A stretch of DNA of 64,000 nt. Origin: Sphagnum magellanicum. Its lineage: Eukaryota > Streptophyta > Sphagnopsida > Sphagnales > Sphagnaceae. The stretch's first letter is position 1, and the number at the start of each line of letters is the position of its first letter. The notes below the pieces were generated by a model. The model saw nothing but the letters and a program-made list of their open reading frames with translations, made no database searches and had not been told where the DNA came from. This document shows, piece after piece, positions 1-13,617 of the stretch. Both the position numbers and the translations under genes were made by a program. The stretch is taken from NCBI GenBank assembly GCA_021904315.1, contig CM038911.1, positions 11,071,390 through 11,135,389 on the forward strand. The letters are read 5' to 3'.

Positions 1-3000
1 GTTTATTATGAGAGATTATTGAAGTTAGCCAATAGTCTTCAACACAAAACAATAGATAGTTTCCTAACTATTGTTTTTAGATCTAGATTACAACCATATT
101 TGTGTGTAACAACAACATGCATGAAAAGAAAAACCATGTAGTAACATAAAGAAATAACTTTGGTTTGTGAAGAAGGAATTTCTGAAGTAGAAATTATAAG
201 TAATTTGTCAATACCACAAAATAGTAAGACAATATTAGTTCAAAAACCTCAAATTGTTCTAGAAAAAACATGAATGTATTGTAGAAAATGTCATAGAACA
301 AATCACAATGTTGAAACATGCAAAATCAAAAGAAAGGAAGAATCTGTTCTTGTAGTTTCTAAGGTTACCACTTAGTAAATCAAAGTGTAGAAACTTGTGA
401 GGTATTCTTATCATATCTATGGTGACAATGGACACAAGATCATAAATTGTCATGAGTACAATGACATGCAAAATATGTTTAAGAACAAAGGGGTGAAGAT
501 TACAGAGAAACCATTTGTCATGGAGCCCAAGGTTGCTAATCCTTCAGTTTATTTAATGGATGTCAACATGGTTATTACCAAGAAAAAGGTTATTGAAGAT
601 CAAGTTTTCAAGGACAAAGAGCCAATCAAGAAGAAATTTGCTATTGGTTGGGAAGAAGAATAAAAACTACAATAACCTTTTGTCAAAACAATACAAGAGA
701 TGCAAATAGAAAACCCACCAAAAAATCTAAATCAGAAGGAGAAAGCACAATAAAGTACAAGTTGGGCAAGATTACCAAAGGCAAAAGTGTCTACAAAACC
801 AATTGTACCACAAAATTTGTTTGCTATTCTTCACAACAAAGTTATGTGTATAGAACAAATATTCCAAGATATCAGTAAAAAAATGTTGGAAACTACCTAT
901 ACCTCGAGGTTAGGTCAACTAATGAAAATAACACCAAATCTTTAAAAATATATGTGGTAGAAACTAAAGCCAAAAAAACCTAATATAAGTATACAATGAT
1001 ATTAGAGCCTAGTGTAGCAATAATGATTGAGACACACACTAAAGTTCACACTACAGCTATAAAATTAAATAACCAAATGGTCATTATCCAAGTACAAGTT
1101 GGGAAAAACATTGTTGAGGATTTTTTGTTAGATGGAGGCGCAACTGTCAATATAATAATAAAAAACCTTAGAACAAAATTAGATTTACCCAAACCAAGAC
1201 CAGCTCCATACCACCTCAAAATGGCAAATCAAAGTATCATTAAAACCTTTAAGAATCATAAAAAATTTGAAAATTCACATACATGGCATACCATATGTAA
1301 CCACATTTATTGTTTTGCAAAACAGTGTGGTAGATTCTAACTATTTTATGTTACTGGAAAGACCTTGGTTCAAAGATGCAAAGGTACACATGACTAGGGC
1401 AACAATGTCATTATTGTTCAAGGTAATGAAATAGTCAAAACAATATTAATTAACAAGAAATTGGGAGCAAAAACTAGAAAGCCCCAAGTATTTGTTTGTT
1501 ATGACTTGATGGAAAGGCTAACAAATGAAGAGGAAGATTTGATCTTTAAGATAGATCTAGAATTTTTTTCAATTGGTACAATCACTATCTTAGAAGAAAC
1601 AATTTCATTGTTGAATATTAGAATGTTAAAAATCACAATCAATGAAGAATTTGATCCATAGCAAGGGACATCAAATCAAGGAGCAACATAAGTGGTGCCT
1701 TTAACAATTAAACCAAAAAACTTTTATGTCAAACTAAAAATATCATTTAAAAATAAATTTTATTTAAAAACCTATTATCGTCATAACCAAGCTGATATTG
1801 AAATGGATGAAACACTAGCCAAAATATAGGTACAAAATTTTCAAATAGTAGGTTGGATTTTAATTAAAAAAACAATAGCTTCTTAAGTTGAATCTTGGAA
1901 TAAAGGCAAATCCAAAATGCATCAAAATTAATGCACATTTAATAAAGGAAATTTTTGAAGAGCTTCAAACATTACTCAAGGAGTTCAAAGATGTGTTTGC
2001 TTGGACTTGTAAAGATCTAAAAGGCATACCTCCAAAGTTGGCTTAAGACATAATTGAGTTAGACATTTCAATCCCACCAACACATCAAGCAAGGTATAGG
2101 TTGAACCCTAATTACGCTACAACTATTAAATAAGATATTGACAAACTATTAGCATTAGGATTCATTCAACCATTAGAGGAAGCTACATGGTCATCACCTA
2201 TAGTTGTACTACCTAAGAAAAATGGAAAACTGAAAATATGTGTAGATTTTAGGAAGTTGAATAAAGCAACCACAAAAAATCCTTATCCTTTGCCATTTTT
2301 TGATGACGTACTGGACATTGTAATAGGGTATGAAACCTATTCATTTTTAAATGGATATTCAAGATACCACTAGATTTTTATATCCCCTGAAAATAGATAT
2401 AAATAACCCTTGTAACATATTAGGGAGCTTTTGTATTGATGGTGATGCCATTTAATGTTTAAAATGGGCCACTAACTTTCCAAATAACAATTAGTAAAAC
2501 TTTTTTAAAAAACTTGGACCAGTTCATGAAAATATTTTTAGATGACTTCATGGTCTATAATGATATGGAGAGTCATCTGATGAAGCTTATACTTTACTTT
2601 TAAAAATGTAAAGAATACAAAATCAATCTTAATCCAAAGAAATGTGCCTTTATGGTATTTTTAGGATTGATTTTAGGGTTCATAGTTTCCAAGGAGGGAA
2701 AAATACTAGACCCTAAGAAGGTTTAGGCAATAGTGAATATGTTAATACCTACAAACCCATAGTAGGTTCATGTCTTTAATGGTATGGCTTGGTTTTATAG
2801 ATGTTTCATCAAAACTTTGCCTTTATCATGGCATTAATTACAAAGCTAATGAAGAAGACGTAACCATTTATTTGGACCACAGAGTATTAAGAAGCTTAGG
2901 ATCAAATCAAACAAAAATATATGGAAACACCAATTTTGATACCTCCAAATTGGTAGTTGGAATTTCATATGCACACAGATGCATCATTATTGGCAATAGG

Positions 3001-3240
3001 TGCAATGTTGGCATAGAATCCAATTGGTAAGTATGACTAGCCTATATAATATATGCCTTTAGACGACTAAATAAAGCAAAGCAAAATTACACTACTAAAG
3101 AAAGAAAAAGCCTTAGTAATGGTTTATGTTCTGCATAAGTTTAGACATTTTTTGTTAGGAAACAAATTTATCTTTTAAGTTTTTTATAAATCTCCACATA
3201 AGAATACACAAGATTGGTTTTTGTCAAAAGTCCTTACAAA
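1..3240 (+). mobile_element. Ty3/gypsy LTR-retrotransposon fossil, internal region, left end outside the window
   Basis: This is an old, heavily broken copy read on the plus strand. The parts appear in normal gypsy order: a CCHC-type zinc knuckle of the gag end (around 270-320, CRKCHRTNHNVETC), a retroviral-type aspartic protease region (around 1110-1260, LLDGGATVNII), reverse transcriptase (around 2040-2730, with VDFRKLNKAT), and an RNase H region (around 2930-3200). No integrase and no right LTR were seen after it, and the left end lies beyond the window. Many breaks are spread through all parts, so it is certainly non-functional and looks ancient. The protease-RT-RNase H order sets the superfamily; the lineage was not determined. 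Confidence 0.88.
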
Positions 3241-6200
3241 AGTATCAACAACCCCATACATTATTGTTTTTTCTTTTTTATAGTCCAACTAACAATTTTA
3301 ATCGTCTAACTACCCTTGACATTTTGACTTTGGTAAACTGATTTGTATTATTACTCATTATGTCACTACATCTCAATTTGTCTACAATATTTATTGCTTT
3401 GTCAAGTCACTTTATAGTTTGTCAAATTGATTTACAATAATGCCTAATCTTGTCAAATTGTTTTATCTACTACATACCAATTTGCTAAGTAAGAAATTCC
3501 TTTTCCTAACAAGTGTATCCATTGTAGAACATTGAATTTTATGGGAGTGTGGAACAAGAATGCTTTGTTTTCTAGAAAAACTTTAATTCCATAGCTAGAT
3601 TTGTTGTTTTGATATTTTTCTCATACTTTCACAACTAGATTTTAATTTGAAACTAGATATGAATATATTTAAATGAGCAGATTTTATTAGTATTAGTTTT
3701 ATGATATGTTTTAGTCCATATTTAAATCAAAATATAGGATTAAGAATTATGTATTACCACAAACATATTTGGACAATTAGTGGGCTTACATTTGTTTTTA
3801 TCCACTTTTTAAGACACTTCAAAACCAAGCAACAAACCCAACTTGTTTAAGTTAGACATAATTTTTTGTCAATTACACATGATTAAATCAAAGTTGCCAT
3901 TTTTGGTGAGTAAAATGTAATTGGGTAGAGCTCCTTGATATTGGATAAGGATAATCATACAATGCTCAAGTGTAATCATCGTGGATTATATTTCTTACAT
4001 GTATAACCAGACTTAGAGTTAAATCAAATCATGTAGTGGATGATGATCAAAAGTTCAACTACATCAAAGAATTCAAAGGAGCACAAAATTTCCCCCAAAT
4101 AAAATACTTGAGCACATAAACAAAACCTCTTGCTATCTATGATATAAATAAACTTGGCTAGAAATGACAAGTCACCCATTAGTAAGTTGTGTGATATAAA
4201 TAACACCAACAATAATACAATGATATAATTTGCCAATATTTGACAATTAATAATAACAATGGCAACACTACAACTTAAATATCATTCACTACTTGGACTG
4301 CATATTTGTAAAAATAATCAATCAAAAACCATTGTCACATGTCTCAATGTCACGTTGTTTTTCTTTGTCAAACTTGTTGGCGATAAAAATTATAATCAAG
4401 ACCCAATTTTTGAAGTTACACTTGAATTGGAATGACCTCCTTTGTAGGTGAATTGAACCTTGAGATCATTCATGGCTTTAAATGAGTTATGTGACAATTC
4501 CTTTCTAAAAGGAATTTTCCCAAACTCCTTGAGTGAACAAATCAATAACAAATAATTCTCAAATTGTATTGTAGTTATTTCTCACCCCAATTGTCTCTAT
4601 CAAATTCAATAGTAATTCACACCCACTTCTTTCTATCAAATTCTATTGTACTTTAGTCTAGATCCATCACATCTTCCTCATCTTGATTAACCTTTAAAAA
4701 AAAACATTCTCATATTCATTGCAACAAATAGATAGACAAATAGACAAACAAAGTGATGATGGTATTTGCAAATTTTACACAACATCTAAACTCATAATTT
4801 GTACAAACAAATACACACAAACACACACGCTTACATGATTCATTTAGAAGCTTAATAATTTCTACAACAATAATTTGAAAACCTAAAATCAAAATGAATT
4901 TCTAGATAAACAAAATTTCCATCATTGCAATTAAAAACAAAATTTCCATCATTGTAATTATAAACAAAACCATCACTACAACTCCCATTCTTCATTTTTA
5001 TCATCATCATGATGGCTATAGAGACTAAGGATAAAAAACACTTATGACTTGGCTTGTGAATTATTGCAACAACAATAACTCTTACTGCAATAACCTCCCA
5101 ATTGGGAAACCTCTAAAAAAATTTAAATAGATCTTGTCATATTTGAGAAACAAAGAAGAGAAAAAAAAACCCAAACAAATTAAACAAAACAAAATAAAAC
5201 AAATTTACAAACTATAGACTGAGAGAAGCTTTTTAAGTAATGAATGTGATGTCATCCATCATGGGAGCTACAAAAGGAGAAAGGAACAACAACAAGATTC
5301 TTTTTAAAAAATCATAATTGGTTATTAAAAAAGTGGGTGTGGTGTTGGTGAGCATAGGCCAATGGTGCTAACTACGACCATTTGTACCCATGGTTCTTTG
5401 GTATATGCATAATGTGGTGATTATGATTTGTTTAACGTCTAGTTTGGAAACATTAGTGCATTTTCATCTCATCAAAAATAATCTATTACTAAAGTAAGTG
5501 TGGACAACCATCCGCTCACAACAATTATATATAGACCACATTTGTGGTGAAATTAATAAGAAATCATACCTGGAGCTTACATGTATGCCCATACATTTGA
5601 TTTGCCCAATCCAAACTAAACAAAACTCAAATGGATGTAGTCATAACCTCTTGAAATCAAGGTCACACAATATGTAATGTTCCCAACCTTCATCATAATT
5701 GCTAAGTTTTTTATGATAACCCCAAAATCAACAAACATTTGAATAAAACATTTGTGACTTGAATAAGTCACATAACCAGAAGCAAATGGAATAATAATTC
5801 ATGATATCATGTGTTGTTTCATTATCCTAATGGCTTTAGAAAACATGGATAAAAAGTTATTTGACAAAAAACAATAACATGAAACATGAATTCACAAGAT
5901 TCACCACAGCCCAAACTTGAGTGAAGCCACCACCTCCCCTTTTAAAATATTCTTTACGCCTAGCCACATGGGTTGCACCCAAATGTCATTTTGTCCTGAA
6001 ACTCCCAAGTTAAGAGTCCTGAAATTCCTGAAATTAGGACTCTCGCCACTTTGGAAGCTCATAACTTTTTTTAAGACCTCTGATTGAGGCGAGGTCTAAA
6101 GCAAAATTGTAGCCCTTGTCGATAGCTTTCCAACAATATATAGTGGCCTTTTGCAAGTAAAAAAAATTACATGATGCCAAATAAAATCCTCAACAAGCTC

Positions 6201-6985
6201 AAAAACTTGTCACAATTGCAACAAGCCACTCATTGCTTGCACTTCATTTTCCTAAACACCCTCAATCCTTGCACCTATGAAGCTTTTCATAATTATGAAA
6301 CTCTTCACAATTTAGCAACATCATTTTTCAAGATCACCTTCCATCATACCCATCAGAGTTTTGTAAACATCTCCTCTTTCCTTTCAATAGTCTAAAATAT
6401 AAACCCTTAATTTAGATTGGAAGTTGTGGTTTTAAGCCTTTTTTCACAAATGTGGGGTTTTATTAAAAAATGAATTGATTTTATTTTTTTTAAAGAAAGG
6501 TTTATGGCGATTTTAAAATAACCATAAATATTAATAAAATTTGCTAAATTCTTCCACTTTGTTTTTTTGTATCGCAAAAAATATATTCGAGAATGATTAT
6601 AGATTAATTCTTCATCATTAATATTTCATATTTGGTTTAAATAGCTAGAACCAGTGTTTATTTTCGTAAGGGTCATGTTCTTTAATAATTTAAATGATTT
6701 GGCAGATGAAATTCCCTAAAATTTAGGGTCCTACCTATTGGCTAACACATCAACACTTACCTTGAAAATGTAAGGTTTGATTACATGTACACTTACACCT
6801 TCACAATTTACATAAGTTGATGTCACTTGCTTTCACATTGTACATGTTCATTTTGTTTTTTTTAAATGATTGAAATAACATATATAACTTTTAATTTTGG
6901 CCGTCAAATTTATGAACTACATTAAATAGATAAGGCTTATGCCTCAAATTTATACATTAATGTAGAGGCCTTTGCTTTGCACTTT
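3241..6985. other. Gene-free AT-rich spacer
   Basis: No exon series or protein family is recognisable on either strand. Open frames are short (about 75 codons or fewer) and of low-complexity composition. The stretch around 5990-6170 is less AT-rich and carries internal echoes (for example CCTGAAA and GGACTC repeated near 6010-6050), possibly an old repeat, but no termini could be defined. Confidence 0.6.
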
Positions 6986-7339
6986 CACTAGTAGAAATCA
7001 GCCAAAATGTAACCATTCAATTTACGACTACATGCGACTTATAGTCGTTTGCAACTAGATTTGAGAATATTTGTAACTACAAGACCAACTTTCAACTATT
7101 TTGGTCATTTTCACAACTATGATGCAACTATTAGAAATTTCAACCTATTGATTACATCAATTTTACATTTATTTTCATCCATTAATAGGTTGATATGTCC
7201 CATTAGTTGCAATAGTCACCAAATTAGTTGCATCCTAAAGGTATTCTATAATGACATAAGGGTATATTTTAATGTATGTACTAAAATTATATATATATAT
7301 ATGCATAGATATGTATATTGTTCATATAATGAATCGCAA

Positions 7340-8310
7340 AATTAATATTTGAACTTTGAATTTTTTTATTCAAATCTGAAAATTGATATTTCAATTAGGA
7401 AAAATTGTTATTTCAATTGTTTAAAACATTATTTGAATTTGAACATTTTGATTTGAATATTATATTTCAATTCAAAAAGACTGATTTGATCTAAAAATTG
7501 ATTTTGAATTCTAAATTAATATTTCAAATTCAAAAATTAATATTTCAATTCAGAAAATTATAATTGATCATAAAAATGGAATATTTTGAATATTCCATTT
7601 AATTTTGAATATTTTTATGTGAATATGCAAATTTCTATTTCAGCTATGAAATTTTTTCATTTATATTTTAAATAATCATTTAATTCGAACCTGAAATTTA
7701 GATTCCAAATTATTATTTTAGATTTTCAAAATTAATACTTCAAGTCTGAAAATTAGTAATTGAGTCTAAAAATGGACATTTCAATTTTGAATATTGTTAT
7801 TTGAATATGAAAATTAGCATTTCAATTCTGAAAATTGTTATTTAAATTCAAAAAACTTATTTGATATAAAAACTGATATTTGAATTCTAAATTATTATTT
7901 TTGAATCTAAAAATTATTATTTCAATTTTAAAAACTTTATTGACTCTAAAAATTGGCAACTTGATTTTAAATATTTTTATTTCAACTTGAAATTTGATAT
8001 TTGAATTTTGAAGTTTAAAACTACAATTTCAAGAAATTATTTGATTTGAAAGTTGAAATGGGAATTCCAAATTATTATTTTGGATTCTAAAAATTAATAT
8101 TTCAATTCAGAAAATTATTAATTGAGTCTTCAAATGAAAATTTTAATTTTGAATATTATTATTTGAATCTGAAAGTTAACATTTCAATTCTGAATTTTTT
8201 TATTTAACTTCTAAAAAGTTCTAAAAACTGATATTTGAATTCTGAATTACTATTTTGGAATCTTAAATTTATATTTTAATTCAAAAAATTATTGATTGAA
8301 TTTCAAGGGT
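7340..8310. repeat. Degenerate AT-rich tandem-like array inside the CACTA element
   Basis: About 970 bases repeat loose variants of a short phrase such as CTGAAAATTGATATTTCAATT, each about 25-40 bases apart, mixed with GAATTCTAAATTATTATTTT variants. Copies are too diverged to give one unit length by eye. The array lies between the left CACTA end and the alternative right end at 8324. Confidence 0.7.
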
Positions 8311-8312
8311 TT

Positions 8313-8324
8313 TTTCTACTAGTG
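8313..8324. mobile_element. Second CACTA right terminus
   Basis: TTTCTACTAGTG here is the exact inverse of the left end CACTAGTAGAAA at 6986-6997 (12 of 12). The three bases after it (CTA) do not match the TTT before the left end. It may be the right end of a nested or related element, or an internally copied terminus of the larger one. Confidence 0.6.
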
Positions 8325-9489
8325 CTATCCATAATAAATCACTTTTATAAATAATTATAAATGATTATGTTTATTAAATCTAAGTGACACAAAATAATTA
8401 TTGTTATGACACAGATTTGTATATTATATAATTTATATTCTTATATTAGAAGAAATTAATTAATTAAATTAATGTGACATTACTTTAAAATCATTGTAAT
8501 TACTTCATATAAGAATTAATTAGTATGTGCATAATTATTTTCTAATTGAACATAATTATTCACACTCTTTAATTTATAACTTCAAACCTGAATTAAAAAT
8601 TTGGAAAAATTATAGTGTAGGTAGAATAATTATTTTACTGATTTTAATTTCACGAATTATTATACAATAATATTATCTTTAAAAATTCTGTGATTAATCA
8701 TCTATGATAAATATTTTACAGTAATTTTACAGTAATTATGAAAATTAATGTTATGTTTAACAAATTATTGTATTTATAGTTAATAATTACTAAGAGAAAA
8801 ACATTATTTGACTTATAATAATTTTTACAACAATAAATTTTACTATAAAATAAATAATGTAATTAGTTGAATAATAATTCTTCAAAAAAATTTGTAAGGA
8901 TGTACTTTCTAATAACAATTGTTAATTCATGATATATAATTTTAAAATAAGTATTTAAAATATATAATTTTCAATAATAGTCATTAAATTAATTTCATAT
9001 TAATTACATTATATATAGCTTGATTAGATTTTGAAAAGTAATTAAATATTTTTAAATATTTTATTATTTATGAATTATGTATTAATAACTTGTGAGTAAC
9101 TAGATAGCTAGTTTGTCAAATATGAAGAAGGTATTACTTATTTAAGTAATTGATAATGAATACTGAATATTTGTAGTGTATAGTTTATAATTTAAATATA
9201 TGTAAATTTCATGATTATGAATTAAATGATTATTTAATTATCTAGTACTTGAATTGTTTAAAAATCTAAAAACCCTAGAAGTAAAGGATGAAGAAAATTT
9301 TGGAATTACAACTTAGTTTGTAAGGAAGTTGCAACTTAAAAACTTATCCCATATTGTTTGTTCTCCATTCCTATTTTGAACACTATATAAACAAAGGGGT
9401 GTGCCTATGCAATTTTACATTAAGAAGTTTGTGCACATGGGATGAGCTAATCAAAAGGCTCAACCCAAAACAAAAAAACAAATAATGCA

Positions 9490-9720
9490 CAATTCTAAAG
9501 TACCTACCTCCCCAACCTACTTATCTATTTAACTAGGTGAATACCTAGTTTGACCTACCCATCTAGGTCAACCTATGTACCTACCTACTTAAGTACCTAC
9601 CTATATGAATAAATAGGTATTTAGCCTAGGAAGGTAAAACCTACTTATTTATTTATTTACCTAAGTAGGTAGGTAGGTAAGTAAGGATTGTAAACACCTA
9701 TTTATGTACCTACCAACTTA
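9490..9720. repeat. ACCTA/TAGGT-rich imperfect palindrome
   Basis: The first half is dominated by CTACCT and ACCTAC words (9500-9610) and the second half by TAGGTAGGTAGGTAAG (9662-9684), so the strand could fold on itself. It lies within the CACTA element. Confidence 0.6.
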
Positions 9721-10103
9721 ATATTAATATTTTTATTAAATTAATTTTTTTATAAATGCCACGTGACATATTTACATTGGGCCACGTGTCATAATATAAG
9801 ATCATCCAAGTCTTTGAATGAACGTCTTAGATTATTTCAAAATAATAATAGTAATAATAATAATATATTAAAACACATGGCAACACATGATTTGCCTTCA
9901 ATTGTGACCAAAATAGTTGCATATTAGTCGCATGTGACAATATGTATACAATGGAATCAAAGGATGAAATGTATTTGTTGACTTTTTTTTTCATACAATA
10001 CTCTTTGTCATTTGCAACTAGTTTATCACATGCAACTTGTCTTAGGCGACTAAAATTTAGTTGCAAAGAGCAATCGAAAATACATGTTTTTCTTTTAGTG
10101 TTT

Positions 10104-12534
10104 ATACATTGATTTATTTTTTTGTCCTCAAATTTTTAAGATAGTACAAATATTCTCCTACAATTAATATATGAAAAGAGGCAAAGGTCTTTGCCCTCAA
10201 ATCTACGAGTCAATTCCATGTATTTTCTAGTGTGCGATATTGTTGCATTAATTAAATATATGTTTGTGCAATTTGTATGTATGTATGGTATAATATTGTG
10301 GCACGAGTTGATCATGAGTTTATTTATTTTCCAATAGCTAGTAAAGTATACAAATTTTATGGGAACCTCCCATTCTTATTGGTTTAAATTGTTCAATCTA
10401 ATTAAATTGTTGCCCTAAAAAGAATAATATATGTATGTATATTTAAAACCCTCCTATAATTATCAATGTCCAACCAAATTAAATTGGTTGAAGTTAATTA
10501 GATTGGTTCGATGGGGGTGGGGGAGGGGCCACCATATCATAGTCATATTGTTGGGTTAGTCATGTAGTCATGATGTTAGTCATGTAATCATAGTAATGAT
10601 TACAAGTAGTTAGTCGTATTGCATTTAGTCATGTAGTCATAATCATGACTGACCATGTAAGTCAATATGTCAAATTCTACTACATGACTAGATTTAGGAC
10701 ATAGTTGCATAATGTCCAAGTCATGAAAGTCACAATTTGGTGTAATGATAAATGTTTACAAGTGAGGTAAATCATTAACCTTGTAAACAACACAACCTGC
10801 ATTTTATATATGTGCTAAAAATGGGATAAGAATATATTGAGTGGGTTCAAATAATTTAATGTTTTGATTTTAAAGGCTTTATATCCAATCATGATTAGTA
10901 CTTAACATGGTTTTGATGAAATCACATTATATGACCTCAATCACAATATGGTAGTTGGTTAAGCTTAATATCTTAAGATATTGGTCTAGATTGATATCTT
11001 AAGCTTGTTTTATTGCCATGTGGTATTATAATATGCAATTAAGGGTCTATGTGAATGGGAAATATATGGTACTATGGAGGGGAGGTGTTTATTTAATCGG
11101 TCCCAATTGCAAGCTTACATGGGTTCAAATATTGGAAGCCTGGTATGGGTTGCATAATGCAATGTGAACTTGCACATGTATAGAGGAATGCAATAGATGA
11201 TGCATGGAACCCAAGCCTTTGCTAAATAAAATATTATGTGCTTCCAATGGATCAAGGAACAAATTGCCATGGGTACAAATATTCCAAGCAATGTTATTAT
11301 CACAAAGGATGAAAAACTCACAACCACATTATTTATAATGAGGATGAGAGGATGAATATGTATGCACACTTCTTGAACTCTTGTTATACATAACGTGGTA
11401 GTGTGGGTTTGTCCTTTGTCCACCTAAGAAGGGACCATGGCCTTTGATGAACTATAAGCGTGGATGACACAAGTTCTAAAAGAGGATGGTTTAAGGATGG
11501 ATCTAAGGCAACAGGGTTACCTTCAACTCTAACAATAGGATTAACCGAGGCTAAATTAGTTATATGGTCCATGGGGGTGATTTCCACATGCATACAAGTA
11601 TATTGGACAACGACATTCATTCCATTTCACAAAATAATGTTTTAAAAGTAAGAACTTGTGATGGGTGCCTCAGCTGTTGCCCAGATGCTCCAGTCTGGAC
11701 TGAACTAATTTCTTTGTGTCAGCGCAAGGTGACTTGCTTCTGGTGATGGGTACCTCAGCTGTTGTCCAGATGCTGCAGTCTGTACTGAACTAATTTCTTT
11801 GTGTCAGTGTGTATATATAACTTTTTGTTAGAAGCATTTTTTGTAAGTTGTGTGTGACAACTTCGAAAAATAATGTATACATGAACTTATCCATTCGATT
11901 TTTTTTTGCTTGAAAATCATGTGAATTATGGGTCATGTTTTTTAATGCACATTCCAAGGTTGATGTCTCATGGACATCATCATTTTCTAAACCTGTTATG
12001 CATGCCCTTCTACAACACAAAAAAATCAACCTTTCTTATGCCCAAAGGGCATAAGTTTGCTTTAAAGCAACTATGAAGCCTGGGTCAATCTAGGTTTCTC
12101 ATATGAGTTGTTTTTAAGATAACCAATCCATTGGGTATGGTCAAAAACATACCCGACCAACACTGGTCACGACCACTATTGGCCAGTTATTATTATTTCT
12201 TTTACAGCAGGCCAGGTAGGTTTTAAAATAAATAAATTTGAACCACATATGAATCAATATGAAAATTTTCAAAAAAAAAGAAAAAAAAAAGACCCACATA
12301 TTATCAATTTTCCTAATTACATTTTTCTTATATTATTCCTATGTTATGCATAAGATTGATTTTGAAATACCCAATTGAGAATCACCTGGTATAACATCAC
12401 CTTGAGGAACCAGCACCCAAGTTCCTATCCTGGCAAAAACCTCAAAATTCATTTAAATGATTTCTAAATATTACAAGTATCCCATGCTGAGACTAAATCA
12501 AGGTCTCAGAGTTCAAATGTAACAATTTTTTTGG
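10104..12534. other. Gene-free spacer with a short local repeat
   Basis: No gene is recognisable. Around 10550-10690 the phrase GTCATGTAGTCAT recurs several times in direct and inverted form. The stretch 11110-11650 has open frames on both strands, but they overlap and show no known domain. Confidence 0.55.
11658..11808. repeat. 85-base direct tandem duplication
   Basis: GATGGGTGCCTCAGCTGTTG at 11660 recurs as GATGGGTACCTCAGCTGTTG at 11745. Both copies continue with the same words (CCAGATGCT, CAGTCTG, ACTGAACTAATTTC, TTTGTGTCAG). About 65 bases of the second copy are present, with a few substitutions, so the duplication is fairly recent. Confidence 0.85.
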
Positions 12535-12990
12535 GTTTAGTTTCTTTTGTTTTGTTTTGTCACACTGAGATCTCCCAAACCGCACGGTGCTTAATGCCAT
12601 GCTCATGGGATCTATGGAAAGCTCTCCATGAGTAAAAGATGCACCAACTTGGTTTGACAGTGTTTGGAGCTACAGTGTGGAATCTATTGATTATTGAACC
12701 ATTTTTTCAATGAAGACTAAATAAAATCGAAATTGAAAGGGGCATCCTTGGGTGTTGTTAGAAAGCTTCAGGTGAATCAGATTTAATAGAGTTTATTTCA
12801 CTTTTTTCAGAGCTAAGGTGTGAAAGATATTGATTTTAGAGTGGATTTTGTTGCTGGGTTTGGAAGGAAAAATCAGTTGAGCCCTCAATATGTTCACATT
12901 GTCGAATTTAGAAATTTTCAATTCTGAAAATGTGAAAAATAAACAATGTGTTCACACTTAGGCCAATGGCATAGGTTACACTAGTTTGGT
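12535..12990 (+). repeat. Dispersed repeat family B, copy 1
   Basis: It starts in a T/G-rich run (TTTTGTTTTGTTTTGTCACA), continues with TGAGATCTCCCAAAC, and ends in ATAGGTTACACTAGTTTGG. The same series of words occurs in order at 44515-44880 (plus) and in reverse complement at 32671-33120. The three copies differ mainly by short indels. No terminal inverted repeat or long open frame was seen. The class is unknown; a SINE-like or other non-autonomous retroelement is possible. Confidence 0.75.
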
Positions 12991-13617
12991 TCTATTTTGC
13001 AACTGGGGTCCTGGGGTCCAAAGAGTTGCTTCTATTGGGAAGAGCCCAATGCTCCAACAAAAATGGGTGATGGCCCACAATCAGTATGGCTCCTTTAAAA
13101 TCATAATTAAATTATTTGAGTGCACACACCAACTCATATTACATTTAGTAAAGGACGTTGTGAAGCATCATTTCATCCATCTGTTTCATCATCCGTCCGT
13201 CCATCTGTCAAGTCATGGTCTGTTTATTCTAATGGGTTGGAGAAAGAGTGGAATACAGACACAGCGTGACGAAGAATAATATATATATTTGATATACTAA
13301 GAAAAGGCAGGTTAGGTCTTTGTCGGGTTCTTAATCAAGTTGATTATTGATAACCTACCCTTGCTGACAACCAATCATTTTCTCAATAACCAACCAATAA
13401 ACCTCTTCAATACACATTGCTTTTGAATTTCGATCTCAACTTCACCACATATCAATACCAAGGTCATTGTACTCTAAGCTTATTTCCCCCATGAATGCAA
13501 TGTCATGTCAAAACAATGACTTGCTCCAACAATGGAACAATGGGAGTGAGAATAACGCTTTTGCTACTTAATTCGTTGACCAAAAAAATATTAATAAATT
13601 AAATTAAATTAAATAAT
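12991..13617. other. Spacer between two repeats
   Basis: No gene recognised. The only notable feature is an AATTAAATTAAATTAAATAAT run at 13590-13617, directly next to the MITE insertion at 13618. Confidence 0.5.

Larger units (their letters stand above)
6986..10100. mobile_element. CACTA (EnSpm/CMC) DNA transposon, apparently non-autonomous
   Basis: The left end reads CACTAGTAGAAA and the right end reads as the inverted form of CACTAAAAGAAA, agreeing at 10 of 12 positions with the CACTAnnAGAAA signature of plant CACTA elements. The element is bordered by TTT on both sides (6983-6985 and 10101-10103), matching the 3-base target duplication of this superfamily. Subterminal regions share short motifs in both orientations, as CACTA elements do: GCGACT and TTGCAACTAG near 7030-7060, and GCAACTAG, CATGCAAC and GGCGACTAAA near 10012-10055. 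No transposase reading frame is visible in the 3.1 kb, so it would depend on another copy. The interior holds a degenerate AT-rich repeat and an alternative right end at 8324. Confidence 0.72.

Noticed and set aside
6986-8324. A simple 1.34-kb CACTA element with perfect termini as the only model
   Set aside because: The flanking triplets do not match, whereas the 3.1-kb model has TTT on both sides; kept as an alternative in the findings.
9350-9420. CTATATAAAC as a promoter of an internal CACTA gene
   Set aside because: A TATA-like word alone in very AT-rich DNA is not informative, and no transposase frame follows.
11115-11746. Several overlapping open frames on both strands
   Set aside because: They overlap each other, have no recognisable domain and no splice-compatible partners.
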